Assembly (NCBI GenBank): GCA_932526585.2
Contig: OW052250.1
Location: 35,060,673 to 35,124,672 of the forward strand
Length of the DNA: 64,000 nt
Reading direction: 5' to 3'
Source: Philonthus cognatus
Taxonomy: Eukaryota > Arthropoda > Insecta > Coleoptera > Staphylinidae
Shown one piece after another: positions 1-11,093 of this stretch (position 1 is its first letter; each line of letters begins with the position of its first letter). The notes beneath the pieces were generated by a model, which saw only the letters and a list, made by a program, of their open reading frames with translations, was not told where the DNA came from and searched no databases. The position numbers were made by a program, and so were the translations under genes.

Positions 1-44
1 ATTACATTTTTGTCTTTAAAAAGTTCCTCGGAAATTCTACTTAC

Positions 45-165
45 CAGTAAATTCGAGTCCTGCCAACTTCCACGTTCCTTTTTTCGTGACTAAAATGCTC
101 GCTGGGCATATGTTTCTGTGCAGCACGTGACCCGAGTAATGGAGAAAAGATAATGCCTCAGTTAT
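45..165 (-). CDS. SCYL2: SCYL2-like pseudokinase, internal exon (catalytic-loop region)
   Basis: On the minus strand a T-rich tract ending in AG stands before base 165, and the exon ends at base 45 followed by GTAAGT. It has 121 bases, 40 codons plus one base, and continues in phase from the exon at 29451-29807. It encodes the kinase C-lobe: LSFLHYSGHVLHRNICPASI, then KKGTWKLAGLEF. Canonical kinases have HRD in the catalytic loop and DFG in the metal-binding loop. Here these read HRN and GLE, as expected for an SCY1-like pseudokinase. SCYL2 family members work in clathrin-coated vesicle traffic between the trans-Golgi network and endosomes. The family call comes from recognising the motif pattern together with the partner exon, not from a database search. 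The rest of the gene continues below base 1. Confidence 0.88.
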
Positions 166-1447
166 CTAAAAAAATAATAATGAAATATTACTAATAAAAT
201 GATCTTAGCATAATAAAGAATGTACAAAAATTCTTAGTAGTAATAAATACATACGAGTAAATGACCATTTTTCGATTCATTTTTTGTTGGATAAACATAT
301 TAACAATAAATAACGCCAAAATTGAACCTATTTTATCTTAATTTTGGCAAAAATCATTATTCGTATGTAACTTTTATTAAATCACAGCCTACTAGAAACG
401 TTAGAGTATTTGGTGTTAAATTTTTATTAAAAAAAACATAAAATGTAAAAAAGAAGAGTTTATTAGGCTTAATTTTATTTTTGACGTCGAGTCTATAATA
501 TGACATTTTGCCACTGAACTTTGAATTATTTTATGGTAACTTAAAAATAACTTGTGTTGTTAAATCTGCGGAGGTGTTTAATCAAAATCAAAATCTAAGA
601 AATGGGGATTGTAATACTGGTAAATCGGATAAATATGTTTGTACACAACCATATAAGAGCTAGCATTTAAAACATTTTTAAAACTATTATCAGTTTACAT
701 TAAAGAAATTGTCAAAACATTATTACCTATTATCAACACTAAAAGCTATACACCCAAGTCCATTTACTTAATCAGTGATTAGTACTTCTTAAAAATACAA
801 CAATTGTATTTACAAATTGTTTACACAATTGCATAGTGATGAAAAATACATATTTAGCAGATTTTACAAATTTATAATGTTCCTATATTCTAGAATTTTG
901 ACTTAGACAGAGGTTTAACCAATGTTTAGTGGATAATTAAAGTTAATCAGTAGGGGTGCAAATGGGCCTAAATATCAGTTTTTGTATTATTAACATAACT
1001 AATGTAAAAATACCGATAATTTAAAATTAGGTAATATTCTGAGTAACATTATCGGAAATATGAAAATTAAAATTTAAACTTAAAAGTTACTGTGCAGCAA
1101 AAAAATCATGTAATCGTCATAATTGTAAACATTCCAAATAAAAAGTAAATCAAAAATGTACAGGAAGTTCAATTTCTTCCAAAATATATAAAAGTAAAAC
1201 TGAATTGGTAAGAATATGTGTGAATTTAAAAAAAAATCTATAAACATTGAAAAAAGTGCGTGGTATAAATTTGTTGCATTTTCGATATTTTTTTTGTTAT
1301 TAATATTTTTAGCGCCAGCAAATGTAAATTTGCAGGCTTTTCTAGACACGAAATATTTTCTTTATGCTTAATCAATTTTACCCAATTTATCAATCTCTAA
1401 TCCAACATAAAAATAGTGCCATTGTTTTCTAAGCTTATCTCATTGAT

Positions 1448-1485
1448 GACAGTATCATCGACATTTGACAGTATCATCGACATTT
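1448..1485. repeat. 19-bp tandem duplication
   Basis: GACAGTATCATCGACATTT is present twice in immediate succession, identical in both copies, as expected of replication slippage. Confidence 0.85.
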
Positions 1486-1924
1486 GTGAAAAAAATGACA
1501 ATTTCAAAAAAACAAAAAAAACAAATTTATTTTGATAATGCAGATTAATAAAAGACAATTGAATCAAAAATTGAAGAAAACAAATACAATTATAAGGTTT
1601 TTGATGTTTGTAATTTTGTATACAAATCGATAAAATGCAATTGAATCCAGACAAAATAACATTAATAAGTTGTGGTAACGAAACATCGAAATCAATAAGT
1701 TAAAAAAACAAACATCTCCAAAATTGGAAATTCATAAATTCTAAATTTTAATATGTATTTCATGAAATATAAAATTACGAAAATATAAACTGTAAACAGT
1801 AAATTTTAATTAAACCGTATTCCGAAAATGGAACTCTAGTTTTTTTCCCGAGTTATGAAATACGTGTAGTCGCACGAGTTTGTTCGCGTTATTAAAAACA
1901 ATAATTCGGGGAAAAACGGGCTAA

Positions 1925-2045
1925 TAAGACTACTAAGACAATAAATATGAGAATATTCTCGTAATTTTAATATTTGTATGTAAAGTTCTGCAAACTAAAA
2001 GCGTAAGCAAGTTTGTTCGAATTCGAAATATACTTATATAATATT
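1925..2045 (+). repeat. Old copy of the Penelope-like tail repeat
   Basis: The order CGTAATTTTA, then GCAAACTAAAAGCGTAAGC, then TTCGAATTCGAAATA matches the end segment of the repeat at 26190-26290 (GCAAACTATAAGAAGCGTAA, CTCGAATTCAAATAG) with many differences. It looks like a decayed copy of that family. Confidence 0.5.
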
Positions 2046-2532
2046 TTATTTTTAAATTTAAATATTAATAAATGTTTTTATTTTAATTTTAAATAAAGTC
2101 GCCAAAACCCAAACATCATTAAAATTAACAAAATAATCTCTAATATCTTGTCAAAATTACCACAAGTAGATAAAACTTCAACATTTACCGCATCAACAAA
2201 AAATATAAATTTGTAATTTTTACAAAGAATTTTGAGCACTTTTTTGTTGAATATTTATCATAAAATAGGAGAAAATTGACAAATTTAGCAAAAAATATAT
2301 CTACAGGCAACAATAAAAATTTATAATATTACAAAAAAATCCTCAACAAGCAGAAACATTTCATAATTCTTAATAAAAAATAAAATCAACTAAAATTGAC
2401 CAATATAGGTTCCACACATTCAAAATTGATTGAAAATATCATACAAAGAAACTTGTAAATTTACGAAGCTAATTAAATTGGTTCAAATTTTTAAATTCAA
2501 CCTTTATCAAGTGAATTCTACCTCTTGGTTAA

Positions 2533-2609
2533 GCATGAAGTGAAATTTCGAGTTTAGAAAAGCCTTCAAATTTGGTTTTATTTTCTAAACTCGAAATTTT
2601 ACTTCATGC
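2533..2609. mobile_element. Cruciform MITE remnant (one short palindrome)
   Basis: GCATGAAGTGAAATTTCGAG ... CTCGAAATTTTACTTCATGC, with the core shortened so that the CpG-rich centre is lost. It is followed by CGCCACTCGTATAAAACACTG, the family's usual spacer. Confidence 0.85.
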
Positions 2610-2779
2610 GCCACTCGTATAAAACACTGAAATATTTTGGAATTCGAAATTTACAGGGATTGTTTCTTTTATGTATAGGTACCTTAATTATTTTTGCAAA
2701 TTATTTGAATTTTGAAAACGTAAGATTTGCTTAAACAAAATAGACATTTGTAAGATGTATAACCGTACGATTAAACATA

Positions 2780-3985
2780 AGGTACGATTCACGAGAGGTG
2801 ATGATTTGTAGTGCTTTCTGCACCATTACATGTAATACGAAAATAGTTTGATGTCATTAGATTACGTGTGTGAAAAAAGACAGAAAACTTCATAATATGT
2901 CTGCTATGGTTTTAAGATGAAACACGCGAAAACGTATGTTCCGGTATGCAGCTTTAAAATTTTATGGTTAAACGTCATATTTTGACAATTTCTTTGTAAA
3001 ACTAAATCTGCAACAACCCAGCCAATCATTTTAGTTAATGTGCACAATCGTTTCAAATGTGAGGTTAAGTTGTATAATTCCAATTTCCACATCTACTTAA
3101 TAGTTCAGGTTTTTACAGAAATAAATAATGCATTTTTGTTGATTTTGTGTAAGCTCAAACAAAAATATTAGTTAAATCGAATGCGCATTCAGTAGATTGG
3201 CAAATAGTCACTGGATTAATCCGTTAATACAGGGAATTTTTCTTTTAAGTATATATGCAGGGAATTTTCTGTTAGGTATACATTTGCATGCGCAATATAA
3301 AGCTTAAAAAAAAGTGTTTTCCACTCCCAGACTAAGCATAAAGTAAAATTTCGAGTTTAGAAAAGCCTGAAAATTTGGTTTGGTCGCGTAGCGCGGAGCG
3401 GCCAAACTAAATTTTCAGGCTTTTCTAAACTCGAAATTTTACTTCATGCGCCACGCATATTAAACACTGAAAGCACTGAAATATTATGAACGAGTAAACT
3501 TCGCTTGAAATCAATGTCTTATACGCGTGGCGCATGAAGTAAAATTTCGAGTTTAGAAAAGCCTGAAAATTTGGTTTGGTCGCTCCGCGCTTCGCGCTAC
3601 GCGACCAAACAAAATTTACAGGCTTTTCTAAACTCGAAATTTTACTTCATGCTTAACCTGGGAGTAGAAAACACTCGTTTAAACTTAAAATTGACCTCTT
3701 TTAAGAAAATAACGAATATTTAAAAATGTACAAAACGTAATGGGTTATGAATACTCAAAAGAAAAAATTCACAAAAAATTATGATTTAAAGCTTTTCTAA
3801 AAGAAAGAACACTAATATACTCGCGACCTAAACAGTATGACATTGTCATGTAACGTCAACATTTTACACAACTAGGAAAATTCGTTGCAGATACAACTGT
3901 CGACATACTCTCTAAAAAATTTGAACCATACATTCCACATCAATAAGTCATAGAACATCTCTCCCGAAATCCGCTATAATAGGGA
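2780..3985. mobile_element. Internally deleted (non-autonomous) copy of the 50571-53505 element
   Basis: It begins with GGTACGATTCACGAGAGGTG, identical to the start of the element at 50571. It then jumps to sequence matching 52327 onward and stays alignable, with scattered substitutions, to ATCTCTCCCGAAATCC near 3980. About 1.73 kb present in the other copy, including its transposase remnant, is missing. The two terminal regions form imperfect inverted repeats. Both copies contain the same cruciform MITE at the same place. Confidence 0.75.
3258..3772. mobile_element. Cruciform MITE, complete pair of palindromes
   Basis: The left end CAGGGAATTTTCTGTTAGGT is followed by palindromes at 3336-3449 and 3532-3652 and a right end ACTCAAAAGAAAAAATTCAC. 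Both palindrome cores are of the GGTTTGGTCGC type with a GCG-rich centre, inverted relative to each other. The spacer between them carries ACGCGTGGCGCATGAAG and is itself inverted-symmetric. No ORF. A second left end (CAGGGAATTTTTCTTTTAAG) lies 28 bases upstream. Confidence 0.85.
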
Positions 3986-4080
3986 ATTTTATTTTATCGT
4001 TTTTCGACATACGGTAACGCTAAGCAAGTTTAGCGTAGACGATAGCGTTACCGAATTTCAAAAAACAAAAAACCAAAACA

Positions 4081-4176
4081 TCCTAATAATAAGCCTGAAA
4101 TGTTACTCTATGCTTAATCAAGGAGTGGAAACACTCGACAGAAACTTTAAATTAAATGGATTATAGAAACAACAAT
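4081..4176. mobile_element. Cruciform MITE arm interrupted by the LINE
   Basis: CTTAATCAAGGAGTGGAAAC followed by the family's outer arm. The interrupted partner sequence resumes at 5529 with AGAAAAGCCTACAC ... TCTAAACTCGAAATTTTA, ending near 5585. Confidence 0.65.
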
Positions 4177-4188
4177 ATATTCTAGTTT

Positions 4189-5515
4189 GAACGGGGGTGA
4201 GGCAGTGCTGTCCGCTGAGCTTGTTATTATTTAACATATATGTTAGCGAATTGGAAAAGGTTTTGAGAAACGGGCAAGCGGGCAGGGTAGTGATCGGAAA
4301 AAGGAAGGTATGGATGCTAGCGTATGCGGATGATATTGTGCTTGTGGTGAGAAACTGGGGAGAGATGAATGAGGTGATGCAGAGGGTGGAGAGGTATATG
4401 GACAAGCGAGGGCTGCAAGTTAATGCAAGGAAAACAAAGTGGATGAAATTTAGGAACAGACGAAGAGAAAGAAGAGTAGATGAATTAAGGTGATTGAGAG
4501 GGTGAAAGAATTTAAATATTTGGGCTTCATATTTAAAGCGACAGGTGGTTACGGGGAGCACGCTAAATAGGTACAAGGGAAAGCCAGGAAAGCATGGGGT
4601 ATTGTAAGGAAGAAGTTGGGAAAATGGTTTGCTAGCAACTTCCAATTGGCGTGCAAACTATGGGATGCGTGTATAAAGCCCATTTTGTTGTATGGAGTGG
4701 AAGCATGGGGTATAAATGAGTATGAATGCATTAAAAGAGAGCAGATGTGGTTCCTGAAGCAGATTCTGGGGTTGGAAAGGTCAACCCCTGAATACATTCT
4801 GCTTCAGGAAACAAATAGAATGAGTATACATGGTGAGGTAATGGAGAGAGTGGTGAAGTATGAGATGAAGTTGTGTGAATTGGAAAGTGAGAGACTGGTG
4901 AAAGAGGTATGGAGAACGTGCAAGGGATTAGGGAGGAGTGAGTGTGGAGTATGAAGCGCAGAGAGATGTATGAAAGGGCAGGAGATTCTGAGGATAGTGT
5001 AAACGAATGGTTAGAGAAGGGGGTGAATGTGGCTGCTTGCATAAAAGAAAAGTGGAAAGAGGTGGAGATGCAGGAGAGGCAAGGGTGTATAGGGAGGAGC
5101 GGATACAATCCAATATACGAAAGGTGGTAAGTGCATGGGAACGTGCCAGGGTACCTATCCAATAGTGACTTGTCGAAGGAGACTAAGATAACCCTGGCAA
5201 GAGCTAGATGTGGTTCGGAGGAGAGAGGAAGGAAGGTCTGGATGGGGGAAAGGTATGGTAAATGTGTGTTGTGCGCAAGTGGACGAGATACATGGAGTCA
5301 TTTGGGAGAGGAGTGTGAAGGGGTGATGTGGAATGGCTAGGGGGAAAAAGGAGTGTAACGGAATGGATGAGAGAGGACGGAGCTGGCGTAAAGATGGTAA
5401 CGGTACTGGGTTGGCGGAGGGCGGAAAAAAGAAAGGAAATGATATAATTTTTTGTTCAATTATTATTTTTTTGTTTGTAGTTTTATTTTTTATATGCCAA
5501 TAAAGGTCTTTTTTC
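4189..5515 (+). mobile_element. 5'-truncated LINE insertion with 13-bp target duplication
   Basis: The segment is flanked by TATATTCTAGTTT at 4176-4188 and again at 5516-5528, an exact 13-bp duplication typical of target-primed reverse transcription. The 3' end has AATAAA at about 5500 and a T-rich tail. The body holds only the C-terminal part of a reverse transcriptase ORF, so it is a 5'-truncated copy. Its GC content is clearly higher than the flanks. Confidence 0.85.
4197..5440 (+). pseudogene. LINE reverse transcriptase, C-terminal half, frameshifted
   Basis: The frame at 4197-4493 has RQCCPLSLLLFNIY (normally RQGCPLSP) and the catalytic AYADDIVLV, then NARKTKWMKF. The reading then shifts to FKYLGFIFKATGG, the thumb segment LWDACIKPILLYGVEAWG at 4616-4954, and later frames up to 5340. 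The last piece contains CVLCASGRDTWSHLGEEC, a C-X2-C-X8-H-X4-C zinc-knuckle-like motif common at the C-terminus of RNase H-clade and jockey-like LINEs. At least three frameshifts and the missing N-terminus make it dead. The clade is not assigned. Confidence 0.85.
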
Positions 5516-5585
5516 TATATTCTAGTTTAGAAAAGCCTACACTTTTTCAGGCTTATCTAAACTCGAAATTTTATTTTACATGAGT

Positions 5586-6391
5586 GATTAATTGAATGTT
5601 AGTTATTAATTGTCTATATATAATTAATTACTCTTACGCCAAAAACAACGATAATGCGAGTCACTGAAAAATTATGGGTAAACCGATTATTTTAGTCATG
5701 TCTAAATCCATTCTTGTTTAGGTCTTCATTTTATAGTTTTAGATATTTTGTTTGAGTTGTGTTTAACAATACGTTCGTATGCTGAGAACATATTGCTAAA
5801 CACAACTCAAACCGTATACCTGTATTTATAACAAAATCCCTTTAATCATTTATAAATATCCCGTATATTATAAGTATACATTAATTTACTTGAAGTGGTA
5901 AACAATATTACTGGAGCCGTATATTTACGATGCGGTAAATACGGGCAATGTAATATATTCACTAATTCATACACATAATCACGCGGTTAATACATATTTT
6001 ATTAGATCTATTATTAAAGTATTGGCTATCAAGTTAATACACGCTGTTTGATGGATTGTATTAATTATACTATATAATAGCCACCCATATGTGCAGATAA
6101 ATTATAACTTCTGAAGTAGTTGTTAATTTTTTTCTGGCTACGGCCTTGCTGCCAGTCATCATATTGAATAATAAATAAAATTGAACAATACAATAGAAAC
6201 AGAATTAAAGGTATATATTCTTTTTCTATTGATATTAATAAATAAAACCAGTATTCTATTTCCGAAAAAAAATGAATATTTTACGATAACTTTGTTGTTT
6301 AATGATTTAACAAAAACAAAGTCATACCTTAAACCACGAGACCGTAGCTCGAGCGATTTTGTGACTTTGCTCAAGTTACATTTGTTAAATA
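5586..6391. other. AT-rich spacer with one hairpin
   Basis: No coding or repeat family was recognised, except the 21-bp-arm hairpin at 5751-5811 (TTTGAGTTGTGTTTAACAAT and its complement, with one change). Confidence 0.5.
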
Positions 6392-6955
6392 CAACAAAAC
6401 TTAAGTGAAATATTTAAATTTTGCCTGGATAAAAAATTAAACTCAAGTGGTTTTCGACATGATTATTTTACGAAAACTTATTCCCGGCACATCTGCACTC
6501 AATATCCTCAAATGGACCTAAACAAATGTTGAAGTATAGGTTATAATTACTTCAACATTTGTTTAGGTCCATTTGAGGATATTGAGTGCAGATGTGCCGG
6601 GAATAAGTTTTCGTAAAATAATCATGTCGAAAACCACTTGAGTTTTGCACACTTGTAAATAAAACACTTTTTACTTTGTTTAACCACTGGATTTTACATT
6701 TAATTGTGTGACTAGTTTCGACTATCTAGTAGTCATTCTCAAACTAAAGTCGTTCACTTTAGTTTTAGAATGACTACTAGATAGTCGAAACTAGTCACAC
6801 AATTAAATGTAAAATCCAGTGGTTAAACAAAGTAAAAAGTGTTTTATTTACAAGCGTATTTAAGATGTACCACAAAGTGAACGCCTACAACATCAAACAC
6901 TTGAGTTTTATTTTTTATCCAGGCAAAATTTAAATATTTCACTTAAGTTTTGTTA
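6392..6955. mobile_element. Nested-palindrome element carrying CGAAACTAGT boxes
   Basis: Outer inverted arms of about 55 bp (AACAAAACTTAAGTGAAATA ... CACTTAAGTTTTGTT) enclose two separate near-perfect palindromes. The first is 6439-6534 against 6550-6645 (96-nt arms, 15-nt loop) and the second is 6652-6750 against 6756-6854 (99-nt arms, 5-nt loop). The second has AGTCGAAACTAGTCAC on each strand, a box shared with repeats at 16740, 55645 and 63785. No ORF. Probably a dimerised Penelope-like tail. Confidence 0.7.
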
Positions 6956-7169
6956 AGCGCCATTGATGCAATAACGCAACAATATTAATTTTTTAAAACT
7001 ACTAACTAAGTAAATTAATTTGATACATTGTATTATTTGACTCGTATTAAGAATGAGTAAAGAAAAATGTAAATATATTATCTAAACATTTAGATTGTTA
7101 CTCATTTTAGAAAGTATGTATTTTTCAGTGTATTTCTAATTTCACAATATTTTGTTTTATACGCGTGGC

Positions 7170-7330
7170 ACATGAAGTAACCTTTCAAGTTTAGAAAAGC
7201 TAAACCCAATCTTCAGGTTTATTTAAACTCGAAATTTAATTTCATGCTTAATCTGGGAGTGGAAATACTCGTTCGAAACTTCAAATTGAATGCTTTTATA
7301 AAATCGACGAATGCTTGAAAATTTGCAGCG
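7170..7330. mobile_element. Cruciform MITE, right half, core lost
   Basis: GTGGCACATGAAGTAACC ... TTTCATGCTTAATCTGGG, then the outer arm GAAACTTCAAATTGAATGC. The palindrome at 7170-7247 lacks the CpG-rich core. Confidence 0.75.
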
Positions 7331-7345
7331 TATACATTATGTATA

Positions 7346-7458
7346 CCGGGTGACTCATTTTAAATAATCCACTGGAATATCTCGACAAATATGCATCATA
7401 TAAAAAAATGTTTCGAACAAAAGTTTAATATTTTCGAGAGAGCCATCTCACCCGGTTA
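7346..7458 (+). mobile_element. Solo fragment of the long terminal repeat of the DD41D family
   Basis: CCGGGTGACTCATTTTAAAT, followed by CACTGGAATATCTCGACAAA and CGAACAAAAGTTTAAT, follows the start of the 56650-59379 element closely. It breaks off after about 100 bp at CATCTCACCCGGTT. Confidence 0.7.
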
Positions 7459-8183
7459 GGGAGTTAAATGGAAAAAAAACATTTCTTGTATAAATATTGC
7501 GTAAAGAGACATTTAAGAGAGACAAGTAAAGTTATACAAATATTCAGTCTCTCGTACCAATATGAATACAATTTCATTTCTCATTTATTTCGCATTATAT
7601 AGTTTCAACAATTTTTACGACATTTAAAATGCGGACAATTATTTCATATCAACAATTCAAATCACGTTGAAAACGAGTGAGCAGGTAGGCAATTACACAA
7701 GTTTCAAGAGAATTTGCATTCATTACTGCTTGCAGACTGTTGCAATAATTTAGGTAGGAATTCGTTGTTGGCGAAAATGAAATGAAATATGCATTGTATG
7801 TGAAAACGTTTGTAACTTCTCTATGAACAACTCACGCAATTAATCTGTTGTAAAATTTAGGGGTAAATCAAAGTTAGTTTTTAAGGAATTGCATAAAATT
7901 AGTTTGTACCACTGGTTGTGTGTAGTAAGAAACTATGAACCCGATTTTTTGCACACCATATTTCGTGGATAAGAAACCATATGAACCAGATTTATTGAAA
8001 ATATGTGAATATGTTTCTTGTAGCACATCAAAGTAGAGATACGTTGATAATAAATAAAACTGTTTCTTTAATATACAACATGTGAATAGTCGTAGAAAAA
8101 GTACAGTGTACAATTCGCATGGAATGCCTTGTAATAATTTCTACAATCGCCTGCGGCTCGTGCAGCAAGTTTCATACTCGTAG
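7459..8183. other. Spacer without recognised features
   Basis: AT-rich, no recognisable coding frame; the 79-codon minus frame near 7874-8113 has no family resemblance and no splice context. Confidence 0.4.
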
Positions 8184-8204
8184 GAAATAATCATCATTTT
8201 ATGC

Positions 8205-9377
8205 TCGCCAGGACCGGATGGAGTTTTTCCCGCCCTACTGCAGTGGGGAAGAGAGGAACTCGTGAAGCACCTAGTCGTGCTTTATAGGTCCAGCCTGGCG
8301 ACGGGATACATCCCAAAGGCCTGGAGACAAGTCAGGGTAGTTTTCATTCCCAAGCCTGGCAAAGCTGATTACACGGAACCAAAAGCTTACAGGCCGATAT
8401 CGCTCTCGTCTTTCCTCCTAAAAACAATGGAGAGACTGTGTGAGAGATATATAAGAGGCAAAACACTTCAGGAATTACCACTGGAGAAGGCGCAACATGC
8501 ATTCACAAGGGGTAGATCAACTAACTCGGCACTACACAGTGTTGTAGGCGAGATAGAGAAATCGTTGGATTCACGCGAATCCACCCTGAATGTATTTGTT
8601 GACATTGAAGGCGCTTTAGACAAAACAACCTTACCAAAGATACGGAACGCCCTGGATAGGCGCGGAGTCCCAGTATCAATAGCTGACTGGATTAGCAATG
8701 CGCATGCTAACAGGACAGTCAGCGCGGAGGCAGGGGGACAACGTATCTCCTGCAACATAAGCCGTGGATGCCCGCAGGGAGGTGTATTATCCCCCCTGCT
8801 GTGGAACATGGTGCTTGATAGCCTATTGAAGGAACTGCGCACGCAAGGGATTAGGGTCACAGCCTATACTGATGACCTAGCCATCCTAGTAAGTGGATAA
8901 TTTGAAGATGCCATATGCAGCAGGATGCAGACGGCACTTGACACGCCCACCAAATGGTGTCAAGATCACTCCCTCTCTGTTAATCCAGCAAAGACGGAGA
9001 TGGTCATGTTCACCAGGAAAAGGAGGGTACCTCAAAGGGCACCCTCGCAAATGGATACGATATTGCTGTACAGCAAGGAAGTCAAATACCTGGGTATAAC
9101 CATCGACAATAAACTGAGCTGGAAATCGCATATCGATATCAAAACAAACAAGGCCATAAGGGCATTCTGGCAGTATAGACGTGTAGTGGGGAGGACATGG
9201 GGTCTGAAACCAAAAGCGACACTATGGGTCTACAAAGCGATAATAAGGCCAATGCTTGCTTATGGCGCCTCTGTGTGGTGGTCAAGAACGAAACTACAGA
9301 CCACAATGAGGCGCCTATCCCAGATACAAAGAATAGCTTGTCTCGGGGCGACGGAAGGAACCTGGGCATCAACCTAA
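8205..9377 (+). pseudogene. LINE reverse transcriptase (one in-frame stop)
   Basis: A single frame runs from SPGPDG through RQVRVVFIPKPGK, AYRPISLSSFLLKTMERL, HAFTRGRSTNSALHSVV, FVDIEGALDKTT and SRGCPQGGVLSPLLWNMV to the catalytic box AYTDDLAILVSG. A TAA at 8898 interrupts where a lysine codon is expected, and the same frame resumes with FEDAICSRMQTAL, KTEMVMF and VKYLGITIDNKLSWKSH. The catalytic motif reads YTDD rather than the usual YADD. The endonuclease domain and N-terminal ORFs are absent through 5' truncation. Confidence 0.85.
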
Positions 9378-9730
9378 AGACTCCAATGGGAGAGAACACG
9401 ACCATCGCACAACTAGAAGTGATGGGAGTAGCACTTGCGGCTGAAACCATACAGAACCGCAACGTGAGGAACAAAAAGCTACTCATCCTAACAGATAGCA
9501 GGCAGGCTCTGATGGCTCTGAAAAACAGAGTAACGACATCGGAGACAGTTCTGGACTGCCACAGCAAACTCAGGCTTGCTGCTGCAGAAAACAGAATTGA
9601 GATATCATGGGTGAAAGCCCATGACATTAATGTAGGCAATCGAAGGGCGGATAAGCTGGCTAGAGCAGCGGCTGGGGAAACTATTTCCTCGCCACAGCCG
9701 CTAGTAAAACCCACCATCTCGACCCGAATT
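9350..9730 (+). pseudogene. LINE RNase H domain, N-terminal part deleted
   Basis: A different frame from the reverse transcriptase shows TIAQLEVMGVALAAE (acidic residue of motif 2), LLILTDSRQALMALKN (motif 3 TDS) and ISWVKAHDINVGNRRADK, where GNRRAD is the last catalytic aspartate and GH is changed to AH. The first RNase H motif (usually TDGS) and the linker after the reverse transcriptase are missing, which implies an internal deletion near 9350. Confidence 0.75.
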
Positions 9731-10181
9731 GATCCACAACGAAATCCTGAAGAAATTCAGGGAACGCTGGGATGACATCAAGGACTGTAGGATGTCCAGG
9801 GAAACCATAGGGTATCCGAACAAAAATACGGCACTACACTACCTGCAAATGAGCAGAAATAATCTAAGACGCATAACGGCCGTTCTCACGGGCCATTGTG
9901 GACTAAATGGGCATCTCTACAAAATGGGAGTCGTTGACTCGACAGATTGTAGAGGCTGTCATGAGGAGGACGAGACTGCCGAGCACATCCTTTGGGTTTG
10001 CCCAGCACTCGCTTCGCAAAGGGAGGAAATTCTGGCGTCCAGATGGCCGACATTGGCCGACATTAGGGAAGAGTCAACCGCTGCTCTGCTGGCCTTTCTC
10101 GACAGAGTGGGGGGGGGGGGGGATGCAAAAAGGGCCTATTGGGGTCTGATTGCTATGTCTAGGTACACACCCCCTTTATGA
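9729..10181 (+). pseudogene. LINE C-terminal zinc-knuckle segment
   Basis: After another frameshift the reading continues LKKFRERWDDI, RRITAVLTGHCGLNGHLYKM and CRGCHEEDETAEHILWVC, a C-X2-C-X8-H-X4-C motif, then LLAFLDRVGG. A run of G (about 10110-10121) may hide a length error or slippage. The stop lies just before the GATCCA tail. Confidence 0.75.
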
Positions 10182-10223
10182 TCCAGATCCAGATCCAGAT
10201 CCAGATGCTCATTGTACAATATA

Positions 10224-10371
10224 CCGGGTTTTGACTTGGCGGACGCAACATAGGAAACCCTATGTAAATTTTGCAATGTTCAAATTTTGGCTCCCCTATC
10301 TATTTTAGAAAAAAATTAAACTAAAAAAAATAACATGCGATTTCCTATGTTGCGCCTGCCAAGTCAACCGG
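10224..10371. mobile_element. 148-bp TA-flanked MITE
   Basis: CCGGGTTTTGACTTGGCGGA at the left and, reversed, CCGGTTGACTTGGCAGGCGC at the right form about 30-bp inverted repeats. TA flanks at 10222-10223 and 10372-10373 fit a Tc1/mariner-type target. Confidence 0.8.
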
Positions 10372-10373
10372 TA

Positions 10374-11093
10374 GATACTATTACGCAATTGAGGTTGAAA
10401 GTTACCAAGCTTTACAGGGAAAGCCGTGATATTATTTTTTTATTAATAAACATAAGTATCTCAATTATTTTTTAAGCTGCACAAATTGTTTTAATTTCTT
10501 TTGCAAAAACTATGTATCACATTTTTTAAAGTTTCCCAATAATTTATTGATGTATTATTTGGGAAAAGAACATTAACAACTATTAGCAGTTTGCAGTTTT
10601 AATACATAATGAAATTTAAAGATGTACTGTAACACACACAATTCCATACAATATAAAACCTATTTATGGAATCCTTCCTGTTTTAGGAATTCGACATAAA
10701 TTATTTACGACCTCATTCTTGCACCTGTATAGCCAATCATGCATTATTGAAGATGTTACCTCTAGGGATTTCCGCACTAGGAAAAACATTGAAATGTGCC
10801 AGGAGTGAGTCGATAATCTATAATTTCGTTTCGAGCAAAACAAATAGAAATAGAAATTCCGATTTATTGAAGTTTTCGTAATAAATGATGTATAACTAAT
10901 TATTATACAATTATTCGTGTTTTTATAATTATTTCATTACAATATCATAATATGCTGTAAAAGTATATCTATAGATATAAGTTAATTATAAAGTTTTGTT
11001 AGAGTGTTTTTAATGATATTATGTGGTTATACATATAACAAAATAATGAGAATGTTATTATATTTTTCCTTATGTAGGTACTACATACTTATA
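10374..11093. other. AT-rich spacer
   Basis: No feature recognised. Confidence 0.4.

Larger units (their letters stand above)
166..2500. other. AT-rich intronic spacer
   Basis: A+T-rich DNA with no coding frame that resembles a protein; the open frames are lysine, phenylalanine and asparagine runs. Only a short duplication near 1448 and an old repeat near 1925 stand out. Confidence 0.6.
8205..10204 (+). mobile_element. 5'-truncated, internally deleted LINE of the RNase H-bearing group
   Basis: The insertion carries a reverse transcriptase starting at the conserved PGPDG motif, then an RNase H remnant and a CCHC C-terminus. It ends in a tandem GATCCA tail at about 10181-10204 rather than poly(A). 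ATGCTC occurs at 8201-8206 and 10205-10210 and may be a short target duplication. RNase H, a zinc knuckle and short tandem 3' repeats together fit the I/LOA/R1 superfamily of non-LTR retrotransposons; LOA-like is my best guess. Confidence 0.8.

Noticed and set aside
4118..4645. Long minus-strand frame opposite the LINE
   Set aside because: It is the antisense shadow of the reverse transcriptase reading and has no family features of its own.
9139..9717. 192-codon minus-strand frame at 9139-9717
   Set aside because: Antisense of the RNase H region; the plus strand carries the recognisable motifs.
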